Positions 1 through 13,708 of a stretch of DNA of 64,000 nt are shown piece after piece. This DNA comes from Micropterix aruncella. Taxonomy: Eukaryota > Arthropoda > Insecta > Lepidoptera > Micropterigidae. The notes beneath the pieces were generated by a model. The model worked only from the letters and a program-made list of their open reading frames with translations. It did no database searches and was not told the origin of the DNA. The stretch covers positions 21,594,773 through 21,658,772 of the forward strand of contig OX155961.1 of assembly GCA_944548615.1 (NCBI GenBank), read 5' to 3'. Every line of letters starts with the position of its first letter. The first letter of the stretch is position 1. A program made the position numbers and the translations under genes.

Positions 1-1705
1 TGAATTTTCAAATCTGACAGTTGGTTCGAAATTTGAATTTTTAAATTTGACAGTCGGTTCGAAATTTGAATTTTCAAATCTGACAGTTGGTTCGAAATTT
101 GAATTTTCAAATCTGACAGTTGGTTCGAAATTTGAATTTTGAAATTTGACAGTTGGTTCGAAATTTGAATTTTCAAATTTGACAGTTGGTTCGAAATTTG
201 AATTTTCAAATCTGACAGTTGGTTCGAAATTTGAATTTTCAAATCTGACAGTTGGTTCGAAATTTGAATTTTCAAATCTGACAGTTGGTTCGATATTTGA
301 CTTTTCAAATTTGATAGTTGGTTCGAAATTTGAATTTTCAAAATTGACAGTTGGTTCGAAATTTGAATTTTCAAATCTGACAGTTGGTTCGAAATTTGAA
401 TTTTCAAATCTGACAGTTGGTTCGAAATTTGAATTTTCAAATCTGACAGTTGGATCGAAATTTAAATTTCCAAATCTGACAGTTGGTTCGAAATTTGAAT
501 TTTCAAATCTGACAGTTGGTTCGAAATTTGAATTTTCAAATCTGACAGTTGGTTCGAAATTTGACTTTTCAAATTTGACAGTTGGTTCGAAATTTGAATT
601 TTCAAATCTGACAGTTGGTTCGAAATTTGAATTTTCAAATCTGACAGTTGGTTCGAAATTTGACTTTTCAAATTTGACAGTTGGTTCGATATTTGAATTT
701 TCAAATTTGACAGTTGGTTCGAAATTTGAATTTTGAAATCTGACAGTTGGTTCGAAATTTGAATTTTTAAATTTGACAGTTGGTTCGAAATTTGAATTTT
801 CAAATCTGACAGTTGGTTCGAAATTTGACTTTTCAAATTTGACAGTTGGTTCGAAATTTGAATATTCAAATTTGACAGTTGGTTCGAAATTTGAATTTTC
901 AAATCTGACAGTTGGTTCGAAATTTGACTTTTCAAATTTGACAGTTGGTTCGAAATTGGAATATTCAAATTTGACAGTTGGTTCGAAATTTGAATTTTCA
1001 AATCTGACAGTTGGTTCGAAATTTGAATTTTAAAATCTGACAGTTGGTTCGAAAATTGAATTTTCAAATCTGACAGTTGGTTCGAAATTTGAATTTTCAA
1101 ATCTGACAGTTGGTTCGAAATTTGAATTTTCAAATTTGACAGTTGGTTCGAAATTTGAATTTTCAAATCTGACAGTTGGTTCGAAATTTGAATTTTGAAA
1201 TTTGACAGTTGGTTCGAAATTTGAATTTTCAAATTTGACAGTTGGTTCGAAATTTGAATTTTCAAATTTGACAGTTGGTTCGAAATTTGAATTGTCAAAT
1301 CTGACAGTTGGTTCGAAATTTGAATTTTCAAATCTGACAGTTGGTTCGAAATTTGAATTTTCAAATCTGACAGTTGGTTCGATATTTGACTTTTCAAATT
1401 TGACAGTTGGTTCGAAATTTGAATTTTCAAATTTGACAGTTGGTTCGAAATTTGAATTTTCAAATCTGACAGTTGGTTCGAAATTTGAATTTTCAAATTT
1501 GACAGTTGGTTTGAAATTTGAATTTTCAAATCTGACATTTGGTTCGAAATTTGAATTTTCAAATCTGACAGTTGGTTCGAAATTTGAATTTTCAAATTTG
1601 ACAGTTGGTTCGAAATTTGAATTTTCAAATCTGACAGTTGGTTCTAAATTTGAATTTCCAAATTTGACAGTTGGTTCGAAATTTGAATTTTCAAATCTGA
1701 CAGTT

Positions 1706-2827
1706 GGCGCGAAATTTCAATTTTCTAATTTGACAGGTGGTTCGAAATTTGAATTTTCAAATCTGACAGTTGGCGCGAAATTTGAATTTTCAAATTTGTC
1801 AGGTGGTTCGAAATTTGAATTTTCAAATCTGACAGTTGGCGCGAAATTTGAATTTTCAAATTTGACAGTTGGTTCGAAATTTGAATTTTCAAATCTGACA
1901 GTTGGTTCGAAATTTGAATTTTCAAATTTGACAGTTGGTTCGAAATTTAAATTTTCAAATCTGACAGTTGGTTCGAAATTTGAATTTTCAAATCTGACAG
2001 TTGGTTCGAAATTTGAATTTTCAAATTTGACAGTTGGTTCGAAATTTGAATTTTCAAATCTGACAGTTGGTTCGAAATTTGAATTTTCAAATTTGACAGT
2101 TGGTTCGAAATTTGAATTTTCAAATCTGACAGTTGGCGCGAAATTTGAATTTTCAAATTTGACAGGTGGTTCGAAATTTGAATTTTCAAATCTGACAGTT
2201 GGCGCGAAATTTGAATTTTCAAATTTGACAGTTGGTTCGAAATTTGAATTTTCAAATCTGACAGTTGGCGCGAAATTTCAATTTTCTAATTTGACAGGTG
2301 GTTCGAAATTTGAATTTTCAAATCTGACAGTTGGCGCGAAATTTGAATTTTCAAATTTGTCAGGTGGTTCGAAATTTGAATTTTCAAATCTGACAGTTGG
2401 CGCGAAATTTGAATTTTCAAATTTGACAGTTGGTTCGAAATTTGAATTTTCAAATCTGACAGTTGGTTCGAAATTTGAATTTTCAAATTTGACAGTTGGT
2501 TCGAAATTTAAATTTTCAAATCTGACAGTTGGTTCGAAATTTGAATTTTCAAATCTGACAGTTGGTTCGAAATTTGAATTTTCAAATTTGACAGTTGGTT
2601 CGAAATTTGAATTTTCAAATCTGACAGTTGGTTCGAAATTTGAATTTTCAAATTTGACAGTTGGTTCGAAATTTGAATTTTCAAATCTGACAGTTGGTTC
2701 GAAATTTGAATTTTCAAATTTGACAGTTGGTTCGAAATTTGAATTTTCAAATCTGACAGTTGGTTCGAAATTTGAATTTTCAAATTTGACAGGTGTTTCG
2801 AAATTTGAATTTTCAAATCTGACAGTT
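1706..2827. repeat. GCGC-variant satellite subfamily, duplicated at 17 monomers
   Basis: Monomers here replace GGTTCGAAA with GGCGCGAAA, and some also carry TTTCAATTTTCTAA or GACAGGTGG. The pattern beginning at 1706 recurs at 2267, an offset of 561 bp or 17 monomers, and about 13 monomers match in order before the copies diverge. The GCGC form is otherwise seen only once, near 40441. It adds CpG sites to an array that is otherwise CpG-poor apart from TTCGAA. Confidence 0.85.
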
Positions 2828-4006
2828 GGTTCGAAATTTGAATTGTCAAATTTGACAGTTGGTTTGAAATTTGAATTTTCAAATCTGACATTTGGCGCGA
2901 AATTTGAATTTTCAAATTTGACAGGGGGTTCGAAATTTGAATTTTCAAATCTGACAGTTGGTTCGAAATTTGAATTTTTAAATTTGACAGTCGGTTCGAA
3001 ATTTGAATTTTCAAATCTGACAGTTGGTTCGAAATTTGAATTTTCAAATCTGACAGTTGGTTCGAAATTTGAATTTTGAAATTTGACAGTTGGTTCGAAA
3101 TTTGAATTTTCAAATTTGACAGTTGGTTCGAAATTTGAATTTTCAAATCTGACAGTTGGTTCGATATTTGACTTTTCAAATTTGACAGTTGGTTCGAAAT
3201 TTGAATTTTCAAATTTGACAGTTGGTTCGAAATTTGAATTTTCAAATCTGACAGTTGGTTCGAAATTTGAATTTTCAAATTTGACAGTTGGTTTGAAATT
3301 TGAATTTTCAAATCTGACAGTTGGTTCGAAATTTGAATTTTCAAATCTGACAGTTGGTTCGAAATTTGAATTTTCAAATTTGACAGTTGGTTCGAAATTT
3401 GAATTTTCAAATCTGACAGTTGGTTCTAAATTTGAATTTCCAAATTTGATAGTTGGTTCGAAATTTGAATTTTCAAATCTGACAATTGGTTCGAAATTTA
3501 AATTTTCAAATCTGACAGTTGGTTCGAAATTTGAATTTTCAAATCTGACAGTTCGTTCGAAATTTGACTTTTCAAATTTGACAGTTGGTTCGAAATTTGA
3601 ATTTTCAAATCTGACAGTTGGTTCGAAATTTGAATTTTCAAATCTGACAGTTGGTTCGAAATTTGACTTTTTAAATTTGACAGTTGGTTCGAAATTTGAA
3701 TTTTCAAATCTGACAGTTGGTTCGAAATTTGACTTTTTAAATTTGACAGTTGGTTCGAAATTTGAATTTTCAAATCTGACAGTTGGTTCGAAATTTGAAT
3801 TTTGAAATTTGACAGTTGGTTCGAAATTTGAATTTTCAAATTTGACAGTTGGTTCGAAATTTGAATTTTCAAATTTGACAGTTGGTTCGAAATTTGAATT
3901 TTCAAATCTGACAGTTGGTTCGAAATTTGAATTTTCAAATTTGACAGTTGGTTCGAAATTTGAATTTTCAAATCTGACAGTTGGTTCGAAATTTGAATTT
4001 TGAAAT

Positions 4007-6514
4007 TTGACAGTTGGTTCGAAATTTGAATTTTCAAATTTGACAGTTGGTTCGAAATTTGAATTTTCAAATTTGACAGTTGGTTCGAAATTTGAATTGT
4101 CAAATCTGACAGTTGGTTCGAAATTTGAATTTTCAAATCTGACAGTTGGTTCGAAATTTGAATTTTCAAATCTGACAGTTGGTTCGATATTTGACTTTTC
4201 AAATTTGACAGTTGGTTCGAAATTTGAATTTTCAAATTTGACAGTTGGTTCGAAATTTGAATTTTCAAATCTGACAGTTGGTTCGAAATTTGAATTTTCA
4301 AATTTGACAGTTGGTTTGAAATTTGAATTTTCAAATCTGACATTTGGTTCGAAATTTGAATTTTCAAATCTGACAGTTGGTTCGAAATTTGAATTTTCAA
4401 ATTTGACAGTTGGTTCGAAATTTGAATTTTCAAATCTGACAGTTGGTTCTAAATTTGAATTTCCAAATTTGACAGTTGGTTCGAAATTTGAATTTTCAAA
4501 TCTGACAGTTGGTTCGAAATTTAAATTTTCAAATCTGACAGTTGGTTCGAAATTTGAATTTTCAAATCTGACAGTTGGTTCGAAATTTGAATTTTCAAAT
4601 CTGACAGTTGGTTCGAAATTTGACTTTTCAAATTTGACAGTTGGTTCGAAATTTGAATTTTCAAATCTGACAGTTGGTTCGAAATTTGAATTTTCAAATC
4701 TGACAGTTGGTTCGAAATTTGACTTTTCAAATTTGACAGTTGGTTCGAAATTTGAATTTTCAAATTTGACAGTTGGTTCGAAATTTGAATTTTGAAATCT
4801 GACAGTTGGTTCGAAATTTGAATTTTTAAATTTGACAGTTGGTTCGAAATTTGAATTTTCAAATTTGACAGTTGGTTCGAAATTTGAATTTTCAAATCTG
4901 ACAGTTGGTTCGAAATTTGAATTTTCAAATCTGACAGTTGGTTCGAAATTTGAATTTTCAAATCTGACAGTTGGTTCAATATTTGACTTTTCAAATTTGA
5001 TAGTTGGTTCGAAATTTGAATTTTCAAATTTGACAGTTGGTTCGAAATTTGAATTTTCAAATCTGAGAGTTGGTTCGAAATTTGAATTTTCAAATCTGAC
5101 AGTTGGTTCGAAATTTGAATTTTCAAATGTGACAGTTGGTTCGAAATTTGAATTTTCAAATTTGACAGTTGGTTCGAAATTTGAATTTTCAAATCTGACA
5201 GTTGGTTCGAAATTTGAATTTTGAAATTTGACAGTTGGTTCGAAATTTGAATTTTCAAATCTGAGAATTGGTTCGAAATTTGAATTTTCAAATCTGACAG
5301 TTGGTTCGAAATTTGAATTTTCAAATCTGACAGTTGGTTCGAAATTTGAATTTTTAAATTTGACAGTCGGTTCGAAATTTGAATTTTCAAATCTGACAGT
5401 TGGTTCGAAATTTGAATTTTCAAATCTGACAGTTGGTTCGAAATTTGAATTTTGAAATTTGACAGTTGGTTCGAAATTTGAATTTTCAAATTTGACAGTT
5501 GGTTCGAAATTTGAATTTTCAAATCTGACAGTTGGTTCGAAATTTGAATTTTCAAATCTGACAGTTGGTTCGAAATTTGAATTTTCAAATCTGACAGTTG
5601 GTTCGATATTTGACTTTTCAAATTTGATAGTTGGTTCGAAATTTGAATTTTCAAAATTGACAGTTGGTTCGAAATTTGAATTTTCAAATCTGACAGTTGG
5701 TTCGAAATTTGAATTTTCAAATCTGACAGTTGGTTCGAAATTTGAATTTTCAAATCTGACAGTTGGATCGAAATTTAAATTTCCAAATCTGACAGTTGGT
5801 TCGAAATTTGAATTTTCAAATCTGACAGTTGGTTCGAAATTTGAATTTTCAAATCTGACAGTTGGTTCGAAATTTGACTTTTCAAATTTGACAGTTGGTT
5901 CGAAATTTGAATTTTCAAATCTGACAGTTGGTTCGAAATTTGAATTTTCAAATCTGACAGTTGGTTCGAAATTTGACTTTTCAAATTTGACAGTTGGTTC
6001 GATATTTGAATTTTCAAATTTGACAGTTGGTTCGAAATTTGAATTTTGAAATCTGACAGTTGGTTCGAAATTTGAATTTTTAAATTTGACAGTTGGTTCG
6101 AAATTTGAATTTTCAAATCTGACAGTTGGTTCGAAATTTGACTTTTCAAATTTGACAGTTGGTTCGAAATTTGAATATTCAAATTTGACAGTTGGTTCGA
6201 AATTTGAATTTTCAAATCTGACAGTTGGTTCGAAATTTGACTTTTCAAATTTGACAGTTGGTTCGAAATTGGAATATTCAAATTTGACAGTTGGTTCGAA
6301 ATTTGAATTTTCAAATCTGACAGTTGGTTCGAAATTTGAATTTTAAAATCTGACAGTTGGTTCGAAAATTGAATTTTCAAATCTGACAGTTGGTTCGAAA
6401 TTTGAATTTTCAAATCTGACAGTTGGTTCGAAATTTGAATTTTCAAATTTGACAGTTGGTTCGAAATTTGAATTTTCAAATCTGACAGTTGGTTCGAAAT
6501 TTGAATTTTGAAAT
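4007..6514. repeat. Higher-order repeat, 76 monomers (2,508 bp), copy 1
   Basis: The order of monomer variants starting at 4007 restarts at 6515 after exactly 76 monomers. Marker variants inside include GTTCAATATTTGAC near 4976, CTGAGAATTGG near 5270, TTGGATCGAAATTTAAATTTCC near 5765 and TTTGAATATTC near 6170. The same ordered markers recur in the copies at 9650 and 13709. Confidence 0.85.
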
Positions 6515-8065
6515 TTGACAGTTGGTTCGAAATTTGAATTTTCAAATTTGACAGTTGGTTCGAAATTTGAATTTTCAAATTTGACAGTTGGTTCGAAATT
6601 TGAATTGTCAAATCTGACAGTTGGTTCGAAATTTGAATTTTCAAATCTGACAGTTGGTTCGAAATTTGAATTTTCAAATCTGACAGTTGGTTCGATATTT
6701 GACTTTTCAAATTTGACAGTTGGTTCGAAATTTGAATTTTCAAATTTGACAGTTGGTTCGAAATTTGAATTTTCAAATCTGACAGTTGGTTCGAAATTTG
6801 AATTTTCAAATTTGACAGTTGGTTTGAAATTTGAATTTTCAAATCTGACATTTGGTTCGAAATTTGAATTTTCAAATCTGACAGTTGGTTCGAAATTTGA
6901 ATTTTCAAATTTGACAGTTGGTTCGAAATTTGAATTTTCAAATCTGACAGTTGGTTCTAAATTTGAATTTCCAAATTTGACAGTTGGTTCGAAATTTGAA
7001 TTTTCAAATCTGACAGTTGGTTCGAAATTTAAATTTTCAAATCTGACAGTTGGTTCGAAATTTGAATTTTCAAATCTGACAGTTGGTTCGAAATTTGAAT
7101 TTTCAAATCTGACAGTTGGCTCGAAATTTGAATTTTCAAATTTGACAGTTGGTTTGAAATTTGAATTTTCAAATCTGACAGTTGGTTCGAAATTTGAATT
7201 TTCAAATCTGACAGTTGGTTCGAAATTTGAATTTTCAAATTTGACAGTTGGTTTGAAATTTGAATTTTCAAATCTGACATTTGGTTCGAAATTTGAATTT
7301 TCAAATCTGACAGTTGGTTCGAAATTTGAATTTTCAAATTTGACAGTTGGTTTGAAATTTGAATTTTCAAATCTGACAGTTGGTTCGAAATTTGAATTTT
7401 CAAATCTGACAGTTGGTTCGAAATTTGAATTTTCAAATTTGACAGTTGGTTCGAAATTTGAATTTTCAAATCTGACAGTTGGTTCTAAATTTGAATTTCC
7501 AAATTTGATAGTTGGTTCGAAATTTGAATTTTCAAATCTGACAATTGGTTCGAAATTTAAATTTTCAAATCTGACAGTTGGTTCGAAATTTGAATTTTCA
7601 AATCTGACAGTTCGTTCGAAATTTGACTTTTCAAATTTGACAGTTGGTTCGAAATTTGAATTTTCAAATCTGACAGTTGGTTCGAAATTTGAATTTTCAA
7701 ATCTGACAGTTGGTTCGAAATTTGACTTTTTAAATTTGACAGTTGGTTCGAAATTTGAATTTTCAAATCTGACAGTTGGTTCGAAATTTGACTTTTTAAA
7801 TTTGACAGTTGGTTCGAAATTTGAATTTTCAAATCTGACAGTTGGTTCGAAATTTGAATTTTGAAATTTGACAGTTGGTTCGAAATTTGAATTTTCAAAT
7901 TTGACAGTTGGTTCGAAATTTGAATTTTCAAATTTGACAGTTGGTTCGAAATTTGAATTTTCAAATCTGACAGTTGGTTCGAAATTTGAATTTTCAAATT
8001 TGACAGTTGGTTCGAAATTTGAATTTTCAAATCTGACAGTTGGTTCGAAATTTGAATTTTGAAAT
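6515..8065. repeat. Higher-order repeat, 47 monomers (1,551 bp), copy 1
   Basis: This segment opens like the 76-monomer unit but crosses into a block marked by GGTTTGAAA monomers, GTTCGTTCGAAA (near 7610) and GACTTTTTAAATTTG (near 7725). It ends where the 4007 pattern begins again at 8066. The 76-mer plus 47-mer pair forms a 4,059-bp super-unit seen again at 9650-13708. Confidence 0.8.
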
Positions 8066-9649
8066 TTGACAGTTGGTTCGAAATTTGAATTTTCAAATTT
8101 GACAGTTGGTTCGAAATTTGAATTTTCAAATTTGACAGTTGGTTCGAAATTTGAATTGTCAAATCTGACAGTTGGTTCGAAATTTGAATTTTCAAATCTG
8201 ACAGTTGGTTCGAAATTTGAATTTTCAAATCTGACAGTTGGTTCGATATTTGACTTTTCAAATTTGACAGTTGGTTCGAAATTTGAATTTTCAAATTTGA
8301 CAGTTGGTTCGAAATTTGAATTTTCAAATCTGACAGTTGGTTCGAAATTTGAATTTTCAAATTTGACAGTTGGTTTGAAATTTGAATTTTCAAATCTGAC
8401 ATTTGGTTCGAAATTTGAATTTTCAAATCTGACAGTTGGTTCGAAATTTGAATTTTCAAATTTGACAGTTGGTTCGAAATTTGAATTTTCAAATCTGACA
8501 GTTGGTTCTAAATTTGAATTTCCAAATTTGACAGTTGGTTCGAAATTTGAATTTTCAAATCTGACAGTTGGTTCGAAATTTAAATTTTCAAATCTGACAG
8601 TTGGTTCGAAATTTGAATTTTCAAATCTGACAGTTGGTTCGAAATTTGAATTTTCAAATCTGACAGTTGGTTCGAAATTTGACTTTTCAAATTTGACAGT
8701 TGGTTCGAAATTTGAATTTTCAAATCTGACAGTTGGTTCGAAATTTGAATTTTCAAATCTGACAGTTGGTTCGAAATTTGACTTTTCAAATTTGACAGTT
8801 GGTTCGAAATTTGAATTTTCAAATTTGACAGTTGGTTCGAAATTTGAATTTTGAAATCTGACAGTTGGTTCGAAATTTGAATTTTTAAATTTGACAGTTG
8901 GTTCGAAATTTGAATTTTCAAATTTGACAGTTGGTTCGAAATTTGAATTTTCAAATTTGACAGTTGGTTCGAAATTTGAATTTTCAAATCTGACAGTTGG
9001 TTCGAAATTTGAATTTTCAAATTTGACAGTTGGTTCGAAATTTGAATTTTCAAATCTGACAGTTGGTTCTAAATTTGAATTTCCAAATTTGATAGTTGGT
9101 TCGAAATTTGAATTTTCAAATCTGACAATTGGTTCGAAATTTAAATTTTCAAATCTGACAGTTGGTTCGAAATTTGAATTTTCAAATCTGACAGTTCGTT
9201 CGAAATTTGACTTTTCAAATTTGACAGTTGGTTCGAAATTTGAATTTTCAAATCTGACAGTTGGTTCGAAATTTGAATTTTCAAATCTGACAGTTGGTTC
9301 GAAATTTGACTTTTTAAATTTGACAGTTGGTTCGAAATTTGAATTTTCAAATCTGACAGTTGGTTCGAAATTTGACTTTTTAAATTTGACAGTTGGTTCG
9401 AAATTTGAATTTTCAAATCTGACAGTTGGTTCGAAATTTGAATTTTGAAATTTGACAGTTGGTTCGAAATTTGAATTTTCAAATTTGACAGTTGGTTCGA
9501 AATTTGAATTTTCAAATTTGACAGTTGGTTCGAAATTTGAATTTTCAAATCTGACAGTTGGTTCGAAATTTGAATTTTCAAATTTGACAGTTGGTTCGAA
9601 ATTTGAATTTTCAAATCTGACAGTTGGTTCGAAATTTGAATTTTGAAAT

Positions 9650-12157
9650 TTGACAGTTGGTTCGAAATTTGAATTTTCAAATTTGACAGTTGGTTCGAAA
9701 TTTGAATTTTCAAATTTGACAGTTGGTTCGAAATTTGAATTGTCAAATCTGACAGTTGGTTCGAAATTTGAATTTTCAAATCTGACAGTTGGTTCGAAAT
9801 TTGAATTTTCAAATCTGACAGTTGGTTCGATATTTGACTTTTCAAATTTGACAGTTGGTTCGAAATTTGAATTTTCAAATTTGACAGTTGGTTCGAAATT
9901 TGAATTTTCAAATCTGACAGTTGGTTCGAAATTTGAATTTTCAAATTTGACAGTTGGTTTGAAATTTGAATTTTCAAATCTGACATTTGGTTCGAAATTT
10001 GAATTTTCAAATCTGACAGTTGGTTCGAAATTTGAATTTTCAAATTTGACAGTTGGTTCGAAATTAGAATTTTCAAATCTGACAGTTGGTTCTAAATTTG
10101 AATTTCCAAATTTGACAGTTGGTTCGAAATTTGAATTTTCAAATCTGACAGTTGGTTCGAAATTTAAATTTTCAAATCTGACAGTTGGTTCGAAATTTGA
10201 ATTTTCAAATCTGACAGTTGGTTCGAAATTTGAATTTTCAAATCTGACAGTTGGTTCGAAATTTGACTTTTCAAATTTGACAGTTGGTTCGAAATTTGAA
10301 TTTTCAAATCTGACAGTTGGTTCGAAATTTGAATTTTCAAATCTGACAGTTGGTTCGAAATTTGACTTTTCAAATTTGACAGTTGGTTCGAAATTTGAAT
10401 TTTCAAATTTGACAGTTGGTTCGAAATTTGAATTTTGAAATCTGACAGTTGGTTCGAAATTTGAATTTTTAAATTTGACAGTTGGTTCGAAATTTGAATT
10501 TTCAAATTTGACAGTTGGTTCGAAATTTGAATTTTCAAATCTGACAGTTGGTTCGAAATTTGAATTTTCAAATCTGACAGTTGGTTCGAAATTTGAATTT
10601 TCAAATCTGACAGTTGGTTCAATATTTGACTTTTCAAATTTGATAGTTGGTTCGAAATTTGAATTTTCAAATTTGACAGTTGGTTCGAAATTTGAATTTT
10701 CAAATCTGAGAGTTGGTTCGAAATTTGAATTTTCAAATCTGACAGTTGGTTCGAAATTTGAATTTTCAAATGTGACAGTTGGTTCGAAATTTGAATTTTC
10801 AAATTTGACAGTTGGTTCGAAATTTGAATTTTCAAATCTGACAGTTGGTTCGAAATTTGAATTTTGAAATTTGACAGTTGGTTCGAAATTTGAATTTTCA
10901 AATCTGAGAATTGGTTCGAAATTTGAATTTTCAAATCTGACAGTTGGTTCGAAATTTGAATTTTCAAATCTGACAGTTGGTTCGAAATTTGAATTTTTAA
11001 ATTTGACAGTCGGTTCGAAATTTGAATTTTCAAATCTGACAGTTGGTTCGAAATTTGAATTTTCAAATCTGACAGTTGGTTCGAAATTTGAATTTTGAAA
11101 TTTGACAGTTGGTTCGAAATTTGAATTTTCAAATTTGACAGTTGGTTCGAAATTTGAATTTTCAAATCTGACAGTTGGTTCGAAATTTGAATTTTCAAAT
11201 CTGACAGTTGGTTCGAAATTTGAATTTTCAAATCTGACAGTTGGTTCGATATTTGACTTTTCAAATTTGATAGTTGGTTCGAAATTTGAATTTTCAAAAT
11301 TGACAGTTGGTTCGAAATTTGAATTTTCAAATCTGACAGTTGGTTCGAAATTTGAATTTTCAAATCTGACAGTTGGTTCGAAATTTGAATTTTCAAATCT
11401 GACAGTTGGATCGAAATTTAAATTTCCAAATCTGACAGTTGGTTCGAAATTTGAATTTTCAAATCTGACAGTTGGTTCGAAATTTGAATTTTCAAATCTG
11501 ACAGTTGGTTCGAAATTTGACTTTTCAAATTTGACAGTTGGTTCGAAATTTGAATTTTCAAATCTGACAGTTGGTTCGAAATTTGAATTTTCAAATCTGA
11601 CAGTTGGTTCGAAATTTGACTTTTCAAATTTGACAGTTGGTTCGATATTTGAATTTTCAAATTTGACAGTTGGTTCGAAATTTGAATTTTGAAATCTGAC
11701 AGTTGGTTCGAAATTTGAATTTTTAAATTTGACAGTTGGTTCGAAATTTGAATTTTCAAATCTGACAGTTGGTTCGAAATTTGACTTTTCAAATTTGACA
11801 GTTGGTTCGAAATTTGAATATTCAAATTTGACAGTTGGTTCGAAATTTGAATTTTCAAATCTGACAGTTGGTTCGAAATTTGACTTTTCAAATTTGACAG
11901 TTGGTTCGAAATTGGAATATTCAAATTTGACAGTTGGTTCGAAATTTGAATTTTCAAATCTGACAGTTGGTTCGAAATTTGAATTTTAAAATCTGACAGT
12001 TGGTTCGAAAATTGAATTTTCAAATCTGACAGTTGGTTCGAAATTTGAATTTTCAAATCTGACAGTTGGTTCGAAATTTGAATTTTCAAATTTGACAGTT
12101 GGTTCGAAATTTGAATTTTCAAATCTGACAGTTGGTTCGAAATTTGAATTTTGAAAT
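9650..12157. repeat. Higher-order repeat, 76 monomers (2,508 bp), copy 2
   Basis: The variant order matches that from 4007 at an offset of 5,643 bp (171 monomers). The correspondence runs for about 4.9 kb (4007-8890 with 9650-14533) before the two stretches part. Only scattered substitutions separate them, for example GAAATTAGAATTTTC near 10070. Confidence 0.85.
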
Positions 12158-13708
12158 TTGACAGTTGGTTCGAAATTTGAATTTTCAAATTTGACAGTTG
12201 GTTCGAAATTTGAATTTTCAAATTTGACAGTTGGTTCGAAATTTGAATTGTCAAATCTGACAGTTGGTTCGAAATTTGAATTTTCAAATCTGACAGTTGG
12301 TTCGAAATTTGAATTTTCAAATCTGACAGTTGGTTCGATATTTGACTTTTCAAATTTGACAGTTGGTTCGAAATTTGAATTTTCAAATTTGACAGTTGGT
12401 TCGAAATTTGAATTTTCAAATCTGACAGTTGGTTCGAAATTTGAATTTTCAAATTTGACAGTTGGTTTGAAATTTGAATTTTCAAATCTGACATTTGGTT
12501 CGAAATTTGAATTTTCAAATCTGACAGTTGGTTCGAAATTTGAATTTTCAAATTTGACAGTTGGTTCGAAATTTGAATTTTCAAATCTGACAGTTGGTTC
12601 TAAATTTGAATTTCCAAATTTGACAGTTGGTTCGAAATTTGAATTTTCAAATCTGACAGTTGGTTCGAAATTTAAATTTTCAAATCTGACAGTTGGTTCG
12701 AAATTTGAATTTTCAAATCTGACAGTTGGTTCGAAATTTGAATTTTCAAATCTGACAGTTGGCTCGAAATTTGAATTTTCAAATTTGACAGTTGGTTTGA
12801 AATTTGAATTTTCAAATCTGACAGTTGGTTCGAAATTTGAATTTTCAAATCTGACAGTTGGTTCGAAATTTGAATTTTCAAATTTGACAGTTGGTTTGAA
12901 ATTTGAATTTTCAAATCTGACATTTGGTTCGAAATTTGAATTTTCAAATCTGACAGTTGGTTCGAAATTTGAATTTTCAAATTTGACAGTTGGTTTGAAA
13001 TTTGAATTTTCAAATCTGACAGTTGGTTCGAAATTTGAATTTTCAAATCTGACAGTTGGTTCGAAATTTGAATTTTCAAATTTGACAGTTGGTTCGAAAT
13101 TTGAATTTTCAAATCTGACAGTTGGTTCTAAATTTGAATTTCCAAATTTGATAGTTGGTTCGAAATTTGAATTTTCAAATCTGACAATTGGTTCGAAATT
13201 TAAATTTTCAAATCTGACAGTTGGTTCGAAATTTGAATTTTCAAATCTGACAGTTCGTTCGAAATTTGACTTTTCAAATTTGACAGTTGGTTCGAAATTT
13301 GAATTTTCAAATCTGACAGTTGGTTCGAAATTTGAATTTTCAAATCTGACAGTTGGTTCGAAATTTGACTTTTTAAATTTGACAGTTGGTTCGAAATTTG
13401 AATTTTCAAATCTGACAGTTGGTTCGAAATTTGACTTTTTAAATTTGACAGTTGGTTCGAAATTTGAATTTTCAAATCTGACAGTTGGTTCGAAATTTGA
13501 ATTTTGAAATTTGACAGTTGGTTCGAAATTTGAATTTTCAAATTTGACAGTTGGTTCGAAATTTGAATTTTCAAATTTGACAGTTGGTTCGAAATTTGAA
13601 TTTTCAAATCTGACAGTTGGTTCGAAATTTGAATTTTCAAATTTGACAGTTGGTTCGAAATTTGAATTTTCAAATCTGACAGTTGGTTCGAAATTTGAAT
13701 TTTGAAAT
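12158..13708. repeat. Higher-order repeat, 47 monomers (1,551 bp), copy 2
   Basis: This is the second copy of the 47-monomer block at 6515-8065, in the same order after a 76-mer. It carries the same GGCTCGAAA, GGTTTGAAA, GTTCGTTCG and CTTTTTAAATTTG marker monomers. Confidence 0.8.

Noticed and set aside
1202..3079. Long plus-strand frames of TVGSKFEFSNL repeats, and minus-strand frames of KIQISNQLSDL and NSNFEPTVRFE repeats
   Set aside because: They follow from a 33-bp monomer with few stops. Both strands are open at the same place, starts and stops fall at random monomer variants, and nothing non-repetitive is attached.
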